From NCBI GenBank assembly GCA_020725865.1, contig DYEC01000012.1, forward strand, positions 62,001 through 126,000: a stretch of DNA of 64,000 nt, read 5' to 3'. The DNA comes from Anaerolinea sp. (GTDB taxonomy: Bacteria; Chloroflexota; Anaerolineae; Anaerolineales; Anaerolineaceae). The notes beneath the pieces were generated by a model that saw nothing but the letters and a program-made list of their open reading frames with translations, was not told the origin of the DNA and did not search any database. Shown piece after piece: positions 15,817-24,686 of the stretch (position 1 is the stretch's first letter; each line of letters begins with the position of its first letter). Position numbers and translations under genes: made by a program.

Positions 15817-16326
15817 ATGACGAAAAACTATTTACAAGAAGTTGTGCGAGTTGTCAAATGCAATCTGACTGGCCAGGAGATTTGGAGTTATCAGGGTAAC
15901 CTAATAAAACGTTCGAGAGGCATAGTTTTGCTGGAAGCTTTTTTTAACCGTGCTGATTTACCGTTTCATAATATTGTCTTACGTCAAGGGGATCGTTTTT
16001 TGGAAGCATACTTTTCAAAACGCTGGTACAACATCTTTGAGATTTATGATGTGACAGACGGCCACCTCAAAGGCTGGTACTGTAATGTAACCAAACCTGC
16101 TGTATTCCAAGAAGATAAAATTTCCTATGTTGATCTCGCACTTGACTTGCTGGTCTATCCAGATGGTGAGCGCCTGTTATTGGACGAAGAAGAGTTTGAC
16201 GCTCTACCACTTGATAACCAGACGCGCACCAAAGCCAGAGCGGCTCTGGGTGAACTACAGATGATATTTGATTCTGTTGAGATATTTCGCCTTGAATCCT
16301 GGCTGGATCGTCAAAAGAACCCGTAA
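15817..16326 (+). CDS. DUF402 family protein (putative nucleoside-diphosphate phosphatase-like fold)
   Basis: 169 residues. The central part WYCNVTKPAVF and ISYVDLALDLLVYPDGE, then LLDEEEFDAL, is the DUF402 signature, with acidic residues that bind a divalent metal in characterised members such as FomD-type and Ntdp proteins that hydrolyse nucleotide phosphates. The exact substrate cannot be told. It lies 34 bases after the thiamine ATPase without an obvious terminator and may be the last gene of that operon. Length is typical. Confidence 0.83.
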   Translation: MTKNYLQEVVRVVKCNLTGQEIWSYQGNLIKRSRGIVLLEAFFNRADLPFHNIVLRQGDRFLEAYFSKRWYNIFEIYDVTDGHLKGWYCNVTKPAVFQEDKISYVDLALDLLVYPDGERLLLDEEEFDALPLDNQTRTKARAALGELQMIFDSVEIFRLESWLDRQKNP

Positions 16327-16339
16327 GGAAAGTGCTGGG

Positions 16340-16642
16340 CTATGCAGCGAGTAGCGGCAAGTAGCTGTCCAGCATGTCTTCCAGGTTGAAGTCGAAGTTA
16401 AATTCTCCTCCACCACTGTACATCAGGTAGCCAAAAACTGCCACGCAACAGCAGCATAGCAATACCAGCACAATAATCAGCACAATCCATAAAGTTTTTC
16501 TGCTCTTTTTGGGCGGTTCTGGCGAATAGGGGGCTTCGGGGTTGAAGCCGCCAGGAGGCGGTGTTTCTGCTGGTTGAGCTGGTGGAGTTGCCATGACAGT
16601 TGGTTCATTGTCAGACGGGAAATAAGGTTGATTGTTCATCAC
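16340..16642 (-). CDS. Small Pro-rich single-pass membrane protein
   Basis: 100 residues. The N-terminal 45 residues are rich in Pro, Glu, Thr and Asn and probably disordered; KKSRK marks the cytoplasmic edge of one membrane helix (about 48-74) that contains four successive cysteines (LLCCCCVAVFGY). The C-terminal tail outside the membrane is acidic and aromatic (EFNFDFNLEDML). I recognise no family. Last gene of a minus-strand run of small membrane proteins (18442 to 16340), 6 bases after the DUF4190 gene. Confidence 0.68.
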   Translation of the reverse strand: MMNNQPYFPSDNEPTVMATPPAQPAETPPPGGFNPEAPYSPEPPKKSRKTLWIVLIIVLVLLCCCCVAVFGYLMYSGGGEFNFDFNLEDMLDSYLPLLAA

Positions 16643-16648
16643 TCTCTC

Positions 16649-17011
16649 CTAGGGTTGTGTGAAGAAAACGGTATTCATGTCATTAAAAAATGGCAGACAT
16701 AAAAATGGGGCACTAATAACTCCTGCCCAAAACAAGATGAAGAGGCAGAGTCCCAGCAAAATCAGTGCGATATTGATATATCCAAGAACCAGTCCGGCTG
16801 TTGCTAACCCGTCACCTCCAAGTCTTCCCTGGCTGCGGCGAATTTCGCTTTTCGCCAGATGGCCGAAGATGACTGCGATGATCCCGCCCAAGCCAAAAAC
16901 TCCCAACCATGCCAGAACACCAAAGATCAGGCTGATGATCGCCATAGAACTGGTTTGTGTTGGTATTTGTGGTACAAGCGATGATGTAGAGTTTGGCGAT
17001 TGATTCACCAA
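16649..17011 (-). CDS. DUF4190 membrane protein
   Basis: 120 residues with a disordered Ser/Thr/Gln N-terminus and two to three membrane segments (about 22-48 and 72-105). SMAIISLIFGVLAWLG, GHLAKSEIRRS and GLATAGLVLGYI are the DUF4190 pattern, seen in small proteins next to TM2, zinc-ribbon or Pro-rich membrane proteins. Function unknown. It overlaps no gene and forms a cluster with the neighbouring small membrane proteins. Confidence 0.83.
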   Translation of the reverse strand: MVNQSPNSTSSLVPQIPTQTSSMAIISLIFGVLAWLGVFGLGGIIAVIFGHLAKSEIRRSQGRLGGDGLATAGLVLGYINIALILLGLCLFILFWAGVISAPFLCLPFFNDMNTVFFTQP

Positions 17012-17043
17012 AACCTCCCTTAATTTATTATTTGTTTACTATA

Positions 17044-17613
17044 TCATGGGTTGACTGTTTTGTGCGCTTTAACCCAGAGCCGGTAAACAATCCAGGATGT
17101 GATCAGGACGAGAATACAAGCGATGATCACTGGTACCACAACTGAAAGAATAGAGATGATAGTTGAGGTCAGATCTTCGGCGATACTCACTGGAATGTTA
17201 CCAGCTCCCCCGGTTGTAGCAGTGACTGCCGGGCGAATGACGGCAGATTTAGCAGCATGGACACCGCCGGCAATCAGAAGACCGAGAGCCAGTGAGAGAA
17301 TGGGGTGAATATCTGTAACTACGTGAGCACTGGCTGCAAAAGCAATAGCACCTGCCGCGGGTCGAACGAAGGTCTGGATAATATCGTTGATATGATTCAC
17401 AGCAGGAGCTTTGTCAGCGAAAAATTCGATAATTGATAGCACAACTAGCAAGCCAATAATCCACCAGCTTGTCAGCACATCCCATGGTTGGCGAAGCTCG
17501 ATTAAGTTAGTAAACTTTGCCAGCAATGCCACAATCAATAAGGGAATGTATGCATTCAAACCAGCACTGGCTGAAAGCCCAAAAGCGCTAAAGATGCCAA
17601 GCAGTTCTAACAT
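17044..17613 (-). CDS. DUF4126 membrane protein
   Basis: 189 residues with about five membrane helices. FGLSASAGLNAYIPLLIVALL at the N-terminus, IEFFADKAPAVNHINDIIQTFVRP in the middle and GVHAAKSAVIRPAVTATTGG are the features of DUF4126. The charged FADKxPxxNHxxD segment suggests a conserved polar site inside or beside the membrane. Role unknown. Ten bases separate it from the DUF2085 gene upstream, so they are cotranscribed. Confidence 0.84.
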   Translation of the reverse strand: MLELLGIFSAFGLSASAGLNAYIPLLIVALLAKFTNLIELRQPWDVLTSWWIIGLLVVLSIIEFFADKAPAVNHINDIIQTFVRPAAGAIAFAASAHVVTDIHPILSLALGLLIAGGVHAAKSAVIRPAVTATTGGAGNIPVSIAEDLTSTIISILSVVVPVIIACILVLITSWIVYRLWVKAHKTVNP

Positions 17614-17623
17614 ATTTCCTCCA

Positions 17624-18442
17624 TTATTGTCCGATTGGAAAACCCTTCCAGGTTCCTGTTAATAAATATCGCCCCAAGTCCATTAAGGCAATTTGCAAAA
17701 GGGCAGTGGTAAAGCCAGTGATCAATAACCCACTCAGGTCATTGAGAGTTTGGCATTGGTTTTCTTTCTTGAGCAGCAAAATCCAGATTACAGTGTAGAG
17801 CATGGTTAGGATGAACAGAACAGTAGCTGAACTAAGTAGTGCCAATGGATATAATAAGAAAACAATTTCCGATAGGATTGCTACATCGATCACTAGTGCC
17901 AGCAGGACAATTGTACCAAGTTGACGCCAGGAATGTAGCAATGGAAACTCAACCCAATCCTTCCAAACCGTTTGATTGAAGATTGGTAGTAAGACAGCAG
18001 ACATGCCAATTCCCATCCCCGTACCAGTCAACAACCGCAACCAATTGTGAGGCTCGTAAATGTGGGGGAGATTTGGGAAAAAGTGTAAATAAGAATTGAC
18101 ACCATCCACAGCAAATGCTAACAGGAAAGCACCTAAAATGATTAATATCTTATGCGCTGGCATTCCTCCATGACGACCAAGACGGATTTGATATATCAGC
18201 GCCACGAACGCTCCCAAATACATTCCGGAACAGCGTGCGCATAGCGGCATCTGGCGGTCTCCCAGGAAGTAGGATCGAGTAGAAATTCGATGACAAACAG
18301 CGTATCCAATTGCATCTGCTTTGCCCAGCAAGCTTGGCGGTGTATAGGTTAGCCAAATACCCAGAACAAAGCCGGCTAAAACGATAATGATCAAACTGCT
18401 TGTAGAAAAGCGGCGATATTGTCTTGGCGAAGATCCATTCAT
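17624..18442 (-). CDS. DUF2085 integral membrane protein
   Basis: 272 residues with six or seven membrane helices. After the first helix come AVCHRISTRSYFLGDRQMP and LCARCSGMYLGAF, the Cys/His/Arg motif that defines DUF2085; the spaced C-H and C-x2-C residues could bind a metal. Function unknown. First gene of the minus-strand run of small membrane proteins. A TATAAT box at 18451-18456 lies just 8 bases before the ATG and no Shine-Dalgarno fits between them, so the mRNA is probably leaderless. Divergent from the DUF3048 gene. Confidence 0.82.
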   Translation of the reverse strand: MNGSSPRQYRRFSTSSLIIIVLAGFVLGIWLTYTPPSLLGKADAIGYAVCHRISTRSYFLGDRQMPLCARCSGMYLGAFVALIYQIRLGRHGGMPAHKILIILGAFLLAFAVDGVNSYLHFFPNLPHIYEPHNWLRLLTGTGMGIGMSAVLLPIFNQTVWKDWVEFPLLHSWRQLGTIVLLALVIDVAILSEIVFLLYPLALLSSATVLFILTMLYTVIWILLLKKENQCQTLNDLSGLLITGFTTALLQIALMDLGRYLLTGTWKGFPIGQ

Positions 18443-18450
18443 GATAATTC

Positions 18451-18456
18451 ATTATA
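18451..18456 (-). promoter_or_regulatory. -10 box giving a leaderless DUF2085 mRNA
   Basis: TATAAT on the minus strand ends 8 bases before ATG 18442, predicting a leader of one or two bases. On the plus strand another TATAAT at 18484-18489 serves the divergent DUF3048 gene. Confidence 0.52.
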
Positions 18457-18551
18457 TATTGGTTTCAAAGTTGGGTTGCAAGGTATAATGTTGGGCATCA
18501 GCTGTTGAGACACTCTTTTGCTTATGACAATTACGAACAGTTGCGCTTTCC

Positions 18552-19703
18552 ATGTTAATATACGAGATTAGACTATTTTTGGTTGCTTTCGTTATTTTAC
18601 TTCTGGCAGGGTGTGGCTCAAACCCAACCTTTATACCCAAGGCAACGCAACAGCCCCAACCCGAGTTATGGTTTACACCGACTGTTGTCCCTACACCGCC
18701 AGCAGTACTCACTGGTAACGTCAAGGAACCCTCTATTAATCCCCTAACCGGTTTGCCAATAGAACCTCAGGAGCTGGTGCGGAGACCGGTTGTGGTCAAG
18801 ATTCAAAATATGCCGCGCTCTGATCGCCCGCAATGGGGGGTATCGGCCGCGGATCTGGTTTATGAATATTTGATTGAATTTGGGGATACACGTTTCGCAG
18901 CCGTGTATTATGGTCGTTTACCTGAAAAAGTGGGCCCGATACGGTCTGCCCGCCATGTAGACATTCAGATTGTACAGGCATATAAGGCAATTCTGGTTTT
19001 TGGGGGCGCTTATGCAGATTTGTTGAATCTTCTTCTTGAGTCGGATTTTGGGGACCGCCTGATCCGCGAAGGCCCGAATACTGCGCCTGCCCTTTATCGC
19101 TATGACCCGGAAGGACGTAATTATCTTCTGGCAAATCTGACCTTACTGGACGGGGTGTTGGAGAAATATGGGATAGATAATTCCCTTCAGCCACTATATG
19201 GGATGGCGTTTGCATTAGAGCTGCCCGAGGATGGCGAGGATGCTCACCAGATTTATGTGCGTTTTTCGGGAAGTGTGTACAACCGTTGGGATTATGACAT
19301 GATAGATGGTCGTTATTTGCGTTATTCGGATGCAGCAAATGCCATGAGTACTAGTGATGAACAATATAAACCATTACTGGACCGGGGAACAGAACAACAG
19401 ATTGCCATGGATAATGTGGTGGTTTTACTGGCGGAATATCACCCACTGATTCAAACGCCTGAATCTGAAGTATTTGATATTCAACTGACCGGATCAGGCG
19501 AGGCTTATTTATTTCGCGATGGACAGTGCTACCGCGCCCGTTGGAAGCGAGACAGGTCAGATGATCTATTAACGCTTTGGCGCGAAGATGGTCAACCTTT
19601 ACCTTTTCGTCCGGGCCAGACTTGGTTTGAGGTGCTTGGAAGATCTTCTAAGGTTTGGCAGGGGGAGGATGGTGTTTGGCGGTTTGAGTCCTGGATGCCT
19701 TGA
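18552..19703 (+). CDS. DUF3048 lipoprotein (YerB-like)
   Basis: 383 residues with a lipoprotein signal, lipobox LLAGC (Cys21), and a Thr/Pro-rich linker to about residue 55. The mature part starts NPLTGLPIEP, then RPVVVKIQNMPRSDRPQWGVSAAD, typical of DUF3048, followed by RFAAVYYGRLPEKVGPIRSAR and a C-terminal domain with TSDEQYKP. Bacillus YerB is the named relative; its role is unknown. The protein sits outside the cell, anchored by lipid. A TATAAT at 18484-18489 supplies the -10 of its promoter. Confidence 0.85.
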   Translation: MLIYEIRLFLVAFVILLLAGCGSNPTFIPKATQQPQPELWFTPTVVPTPPAVLTGNVKEPSINPLTGLPIEPQELVRRPVVVKIQNMPRSDRPQWGVSAADLVYEYLIEFGDTRFAAVYYGRLPEKVGPIRSARHVDIQIVQAYKAILVFGGAYADLLNLLLESDFGDRLIREGPNTAPALYRYDPEGRNYLLANLTLLDGVLEKYGIDNSLQPLYGMAFALELPEDGEDAHQIYVRFSGSVYNRWDYDMIDGRYLRYSDAANAMSTSDEQYKPLLDRGTEQQIAMDNVVVLLAEYHPLIQTPESEVFDIQLTGSGEAYLFRDGQCYRARWKRDRSDDLLTLWREDGQPLPFRPGQTWFEVLGRSSKVWQGEDGVWRFESWMP

Positions 19704-19744
19704 GTGGAATTCCGAAGGTTAAAGTTTTAAGTTTTTGGTCAGGT

Positions 19745-19773
19745 TTGACATTCTGAAAACGCAAGACTAAAAT
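19745..19773 (+). promoter_or_regulatory. Sigma70 promoter of coaE-cdaA-cdaR-der
   Basis: TTGACA (19745-19750), 17 bases, TAAAAT (19768-19773), start site near 19780, about 33 bases before the GTG of coaE. Confidence 0.75.
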
Positions 19774-19812
19774 GATGCAGTGTTACTGGCAATTTACGAA
19801 AGTTTTTGAGGT

Positions 19813-20958
19813 GTGAACGTGAGTAAGTGGGCGGGCAAGTATGTAATTGGCTTAACCGGCAATATTGGTACGGGAAAGAGTGTGGTTCGGAAAATGCTTG
19901 AGCACCTTGGTGCTTATGGCATTGATGCCGACGCGCTGGCACATCGCGCAATTGCCCGCGGTGCACCCGGTTATGAGCCGGTTTTGCAATCTTTTGGACG
20001 CTGGCTGGTAATGCCAGACGGCGAAATCAGTCGCGCAAAGCTTGGCAGGCTGGTCTTCAGTGACCCAGAAGCACTCAAACAACTGGAAAGTATCATTCAC
20101 CCACTGGTATCGCAAGCGGTGGATTTGCTTATTCGGCGGGCTGAGCAGCGAGTGATTGTTATTGAAGCAATTAAGTTAATTGAAGCCGGGATGAATAAGG
20201 ATTGCGATAGCCTGTGGGTAGTTTACGCCCCTCCAGAGGTTCAACTGGCGCGCTTAATAGAGAAGCGTAAAATGAGCGAGGCTGAAGCTCGCCAACGCAT
20301 TACTGCTCAATCACCACAAGAGCAAAAACTGGCTGTTGCAGATGTAATCATCCGCAATGGAAACACTTTTGAGGACACTTGGCGTCAAGTTTCAACTTTT
20401 TGGAAGTTGACCATTCCTCACCAATCTCTTGAGGCGCAACCGCTGTTGACAAAAGAGAAGATTGTGCAGGATGCTATTAGCGTGATGCGCGGCAGACCGG
20501 CTCACTCAACGCAAATTGCAAATCTTTTTAAACGATTGGGTGGGAGCGGTCATCCCACGACGTCTGAAAAAGTCATGGAAGCTTTTGGCGAAAAGGCTTA
20601 TCTTTTGCTTAAAATGGGAAACGAACTGGTGGGTGTAATGGGCTGGCAGGTTGAAAACCTGGTGGCAAGGACTCTGGATTTGTTGATTGCCCCTCAGATT
20701 CCGCTGGAGAGGGCTTTGCCGCCTTTGATACAGGAGATGGAGACTGCTTCTAATGAACTGCAGTGTGAGGTTTCGTTAGTTTTTGTACCTCCCGCTCTGG
20801 CAAAACTTGGCATATGGCGCACCTTAGGGTATGAAGTGCGCCTGCCGCATGCTTTAGGTGTTCAAGCCTGGCAAGAAGCCGCACAGGAATCATTTAAACC
20901 AGGAATGGTGATGTTATTTAAACAGTTGAGAAAGGATCGCGTTTTACGTCCGATATAA
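19813..20958 (+). CDS. coaE: Dephospho-CoA kinase with an additional C-terminal GNAT-like domain
   Basis: 381 residues from GTG 19813; CoaE is normally about 200. Residues 1-205 are a complete kinase: P-loop GLTGNIGTGKSVV (13-25), IDADALAHRAI, the IIHPLV segment, VIEAIKLIEAG, and the lid AEARQRITAQS. It phosphorylates dephospho-CoA, the last step of CoA synthesis. Residues 205-381 are unrelated to CoaE: KAYLLLKMGNELVGVMGWQ and a following helix-strand pattern, SLVFVPPALAKLG and RTLGYEVR, look like a GNAT acyltransferase fold, though no clear acetyl-CoA P-loop (Q/R-x2-G-x-G/A) is visible. The pairing of a CoA-making and a putative CoA-binding domain is suggestive. First gene of an operon with cdaA, cdaR and der. 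Confidence 0.86.
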   Translation: MNVSKWAGKYVIGLTGNIGTGKSVVRKMLEHLGAYGIDADALAHRAIARGAPGYEPVLQSFGRWLVMPDGEISRAKLGRLVFSDPEALKQLESIIHPLVSQAVDLLIRRAEQRVIVIEAIKLIEAGMNKDCDSLWVVYAPPEVQLARLIEKRKMSEAEARQRITAQSPQEQKLAVADVIIRNGNTFEDTWRQVSTFWKLTIPHQSLEAQPLLTKEKIVQDAISVMRGRPAHSTQIANLFKRLGGSGHPTTSEKVMEAFGEKAYLLLKMGNELVGVMGWQVENLVARTLDLLIAPQIPLERALPPLIQEMETASNELQCEVSLVFVPPALAKLGIWRTLGYEVRLPHALGVQAWQEAAQESFKPGMVMLFKQLRKDRVLRPI

Positions 20959-21015
20959 GTTTATGATATTCAATATAGCGAGCTTCTCTGATTTGTATTA
21001 CTTGGCGGAAGCAAA

Positions 21016-21888
21016 GTGCCTGATTTATTGAGCGAGTTATACTTCTTATACCAGCGTTTGAACTGGCTGAGTGTTCTGGATATTTTGCTGGTTGCTTCGG
21101 TGTTTTTTGTGATTCTTGTTCTGGTTCGGGATACTCAGGCGGTTGTATTGTTGCGCGGCGCAATCTTGCTCATATTAGTCCTGGTTTTGATTACCAGTCT
21201 GGCGTCGCTACCTGCGTTTTCCTGGTTGGTACGAACTACATTGCCGGCATTGGTCTTTTCCATACCGGTGATCTTTGCGCCGGAAATTCGTCGAGCGTTA
21301 GAGCGTTTGGGGCGGGCTGGAACAGGAACACCGCTTTGGCGTATCTCTTACCCAGAAATTGAAGCCATGCAGAATGCAATTAAATCGGTTGTTAGTGCTT
21401 CTGCCCGGCTTTCAGCCCGTCAGCACGGCGCACTAATTGTGTTGCAACGGAATGATCGCCTTTATGAGTATGCTCAAACAGGTGTTCGGATGGATGCGAA
21501 TGTAACTCCCGAGTTACTTTTACAAATCTTTTATCCCAATACTCCACTTCATGATGGCGCGGTGATTATTGCAGAGGGGCATGTGATTGCTGCTGCTTGC
21601 GTGATGCCATTGTCGTCCAGTGGTATATTAAACCGCTCACCAGATCGTCAGATGGGTTTGCGGCATCGCGCCGCGTTGGGAATCTCAGAAGTTTCTGACG
21701 CAGTGGCCGTGGTTGTTTCAGAAGAAACAGGATCTATATCAGTTGCCCAAGCAGGTCGGCTGATCCGAAGATTGGACACCGAGCGATTGGAAAATATTTT
21801 GATGGCATTTTATCAGCCGGAGGAGGTCGGAGCTTTGGGTTTCTTCCGACGGGTACAGCGCTGGGCAAACGGGCGCAGAAAGGAGTAG
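21016..21888 (+). CDS. cdaA: Diadenylate cyclase CdaA (c-di-AMP synthase)
   Basis: 290 residues from GTG 21016. Three N-terminal membrane helices (about 18-90) precede a DAC domain with LHDGAVII (the DGA catalytic motif) and GLRHRAALGISE (the RHR motif), followed by VVVSEETGSISVA. It condenses two ATP to cyclic di-AMP at the membrane, a messenger for potassium and osmotic control. The YbbR-domain partner gene follows with its GTG overlapping this stop codon by one base, the standard cdaA-cdaR pairing. Confidence 0.95.
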   Translation: MPDLLSELYFLYQRLNWLSVLDILLVASVFFVILVLVRDTQAVVLLRGAILLILVLVLITSLASLPAFSWLVRTTLPALVFSIPVIFAPEIRRALERLGRAGTGTPLWRISYPEIEAMQNAIKSVVSASARLSARQHGALIVLQRNDRLYEYAQTGVRMDANVTPELLLQIFYPNTPLHDGAVIIAEGHVIAAACVMPLSSSGILNRSPDRQMGLRHRAALGISEVSDAVAVVVSEETGSISVAQAGRLIRRLDTERLENILMAFYQPEEVGALGFFRRVQRWANGRRKE

Positions 21889-23150
21889 TGAAATTGCTCC
21901 GGCTTGTACGCGCGTTTGTTAAGAATTTACCTGCGATGCTGCTGGCGCTTATACTGGCAGTGATGGTTTGGATTTCTGCTGTAACATCTTCGGATCCGAC
22001 TCAAGAGCAGGCTTTTCCGCGACCGATTCCTCTGCAAGTTATTGGTCAAGATCCAGCTTTGATTTTGGTTAGCGATTTACCAGAAAATGTGAACTTGGTG
22101 CTCAGTGCGCCCAAATCCATCTGGGAGCGATTATTAAGCGAACAAAATACTGTTCGTGCAGTTGTTGATTTTGGTGGTCTGCCTGCTGGAAAACATGAGG
22201 TGCAAATACAGGTTCAGGTTCGTGTGCAGCCGGTTAAGATAGTTTCTTATTCCCCTCAAACGCTTACGGTCGTTCTTGAAGAACTGGCAACTCAAACTTT
22301 CCCGATACATCTTGTTGAACGTAATGAGCCGGCAGTGGGCTTTGAAGCTTCGCGTCCTCAGTTAAGCCAGTCTACTGCTATTGTCAGTGGACCGAGATCT
22401 ATTGTTGATCGTGTCAAGGAAGTGCGCGCAGTGCTGGATTATGCTTCTGCGACCCAAGACATTAAGCAAACTGTTTCACTGTTGGCTCTGGATGCTAATG
22501 GTTTGCGTCTGGAAGGGCTGACAATAAGTCCTGAGCAGGTTGGTGTCTCCGTTCGGGTATCCCAGCGGGGCGGTTATCGCAACGTTGTCGTTAAAGTGAT
22601 GCCCTTCGGACAGGTTGCAAGTGGCTATCGCCTTACAAATATTTCGGTTTTTCCACCGACTGTGACGGTGTTTTCATCAGATCCTAAACTGGTAGAGAGT
22701 CTTCCAGGCTATATAGAAACTTCCCCTCTAGATCTTTCCGGTGCTAAAGACGATTTTGATGTAAATTTAACACTTAATTTGCCCTCAGGTGTACAAGTTG
22801 TTGGTGAGCCTACTGTGACAGTTCAGGTTGGAATTGCCGCTATTGAGAGTAGTTTGACTCTGACAAATATGAGTGTCCAGGTTATCGGATTGGATCCTGG
22901 TTTGAAGGCAGAAGTCTCGCCGGAGCGTGTGGATGTTGTACTTTCCGGTCCCCTGCCGATTCTAGAGCGCCTGGCATTAAGTGAAGTGCGTGTTATTGTG
23001 GACATGAGTGGTCAAAGGGTGGGCAAATATCAACGTGAGCCCAAAGTGGTGTATGATTACCCCGATTTGCGGGTGGAAGCGATTTTACCTGGCACGGTGG
23101 AAGTAACAGTGACCGCAATAACGCGCGGCACAGCGATACCTGCTCAATAA
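21888..23150 (+). CDS. cdaR: YbbR-domain protein CdaR, regulator of diadenylate cyclase
   Basis: 420 residues. One N-terminal membrane helix (about 12-30, MLLALILAVMVWISAVTSSD) and four extracytoplasmic YbbR repeats of about 80-95 residues, starting near PIPLQVIGQ, FPIHLVERN, VVVKVMPFG and MSVQVIGLD. CdaR binds CdaA at the membrane and modulates its activity. The GTG at 21888 is only two bases from GGAG; TTG 21894 is an alternative start. Confidence 0.9.
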   Translation: MKLLRLVRAFVKNLPAMLLALILAVMVWISAVTSSDPTQEQAFPRPIPLQVIGQDPALILVSDLPENVNLVLSAPKSIWERLLSEQNTVRAVVDFGGLPAGKHEVQIQVQVRVQPVKIVSYSPQTLTVVLEELATQTFPIHLVERNEPAVGFEASRPQLSQSTAIVSGPRSIVDRVKEVRAVLDYASATQDIKQTVSLLALDANGLRLEGLTISPEQVGVSVRVSQRGGYRNVVVKVMPFGQVASGYRLTNISVFPPTVTVFSSDPKLVESLPGYIETSPLDLSGAKDDFDVNLTLNLPSGVQVVGEPTVTVQVGIAAIESSLTLTNMSVQVIGLDPGLKAEVSPERVDVVLSGPLPILERLALSEVRVIVDMSGQRVGKYQREPKVVYDYPDLRVEAILPGTVEVTVTAITRGTAIPAQ

Positions 23151-23160
23151 GGATTTATTC

Positions 23161-24528
23161 ATGAATAAACCTGTTGTTGCACTGGTTGGGCGTCCAAATG
23201 TAGGAAAAAGCACATTATTCAACCGTTTGGCAGGTGAACGGCTGGCGATTGTGGATGAAGTACCCGGTACAACGCGCGATCGCTTATTTGCACAGACTGA
23301 GTGGAATGGAGTACTCTTTGACATTGTGGACACCGGAGGGATTGATCCTACAACGGGTGGAAAAGAAGCCTTATCGATTGGATCAGCTGAGTTTATTGAG
23401 CAAATTCGAAATCAGGCATGGATTGCTATTCAGGAAGCAGATGCCATTCTATTCTTGGTGGATGCAATCTCAGGGGTTACCCCTGCAGATGCTGAGGTCG
23501 CTAATATCCTGCGGAGAAGCCAGACTGTTCGGGCAGGCCAACCATGGCCCCCCATTCTTCTGGTAGTCAACAAAGCAGACAGCGAGGCATTGAGGCAGTC
23601 TGCGGGACAGTTTTATGAGCTAGGGTTGGGAGATCCATACCCGATTTCTGCGATTCATGGTACCGGGACTGGAGATCTTCTGGATGCACTCGTGGCTGCT
23701 TTGCCAAAATTCGAGGAAGAAGCTGAGGACGAATCGGTCAAGATTGCGATTGTTGGTAAGCCGAATGTGGGCAAGTCCAGCCTGCTAAACCGGCTGATCG
23801 GTGAGGAACGCGCAATTGTCAGCCCGATACCCGGTACAACGCGCGATGCAATAGATACACGAATTGAGTTTAATGGTGTACCAATCACCCTGATTGATAC
23901 TGCCGGTATTCGGCGCCGAGGAAAGATTTTGCCGGGCGTGGAGAAATATAGTGTTATGCGTTCTTTGCGTGCCATTGAACGTGCCGACGTTGCGTTGTTA
24001 ATGATTGACGCTACCAGTGGAATCACCATACAAGATGCGCATATTGCTGGGTTTATACTGGAAGCGTGGAAGAGTACGGTGGTGTTGGTGAATAAATGGG
24101 ATGCTATCCAGAAGGACACGCATACGATGGAGCAATATACAGCGCAGATTCGTCAGCAATTGAATTTTATGGATTATGTACCGGTGCTGTTCATTTCTGC
24201 CAAAACCGGACAGCGTGTGAATCAGGTTTTACCGATGGCTTTAAGGGTGCAGGAGGAGCGTCTGGTACACATTACCACCTCTAAATTGAATCAAATCCTG
24301 CAACGGGCGCAAGACGAACATGCAGCAACCTCACGGAGTGGACGTTCTCTGCGCATCTATTACGGCACGCAAGTTCGCAGTGACCCGCCAACATTTATGT
24401 TATATGTGAACGATCCAAAACTGGCACATTTCAGTTATCTGCGCTATCTGGAAAATTGTTTGCGCAGGGAGTATCCATTTCTCGGGACACCTGTGCGACT
24501 CGTATTAAAACCAAGACGCCAAGACTAA
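23161..24528 (+). CDS. der: Ribosome-assembly GTPase Der (EngA)
   Basis: 455 residues with two tandem G domains and a C-terminal KH-like domain. First domain: GRPNVGKSTLFNRLAG, GTTRDR, DTGGID, NKAD. Second domain: GKPNVGKSSLLNRLIG, GTTRDAID, DTAGIRRRG, NKWD. The KH part has LRIYYGTQVRSDPPTFMLYVN. Der acts in 50S subunit assembly. The first domain has an insertion around residues 80-100 (GKEALSIGSAEF) relative to E. coli. Its end is followed by a 405-base non-coding region. Confidence 0.97.
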   Translation: MNKPVVALVGRPNVGKSTLFNRLAGERLAIVDEVPGTTRDRLFAQTEWNGVLFDIVDTGGIDPTTGGKEALSIGSAEFIEQIRNQAWIAIQEADAILFLVDAISGVTPADAEVANILRRSQTVRAGQPWPPILLVVNKADSEALRQSAGQFYELGLGDPYPISAIHGTGTGDLLDALVAALPKFEEEAEDESVKIAIVGKPNVGKSSLLNRLIGEERAIVSPIPGTTRDAIDTRIEFNGVPITLIDTAGIRRRGKILPGVEKYSVMRSLRAIERADVALLMIDATSGITIQDAHIAGFILEAWKSTVVLVNKWDAIQKDTHTMEQYTAQIRQQLNFMDYVPVLFISAKTGQRVNQVLPMALRVQEERLVHITTSKLNQILQRAQDEHAATSRSGRSLRIYYGTQVRSDPPTFMLYVNDPKLAHFSYLRYLENCLRREYPFLGTPVRLVLKPRRQD

Positions 24529-24686
24529 TTTATGTTTGTATTCAAAAATCAGTGATCACTTGTGACTTTTATCGCTTTTCTTGTGGTTTAGAATCTTGTA
24601 TTATAAAAGTGTGAATCTGCAAACATTTATTCTATGAACCGGGAAATGATAAAGTCAAACTTTCATTTCATCTGAGCTGATATTCT
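24529..24686 (+). other. Intergenic region before the yedE leader
   Basis: After der there is a palindrome AGTGATCACT (24551-24560 region) and then an AT-rich promoter-like stretch with TTGTGG at 24581 and TATAAA at 24602 (spacing only 15, so weak). Transcription starting near 24612 would place the first RNA hairpin about 75 bases downstream. No tRNA or ORF was recognised. Confidence 0.4.

Noticed and set aside
18796-19338. 180-codon minus-strand reading frame inside the DUF3048 gene
   Set aside because: Composition rich in His and Pro, typical of antisense frames; no start signals.
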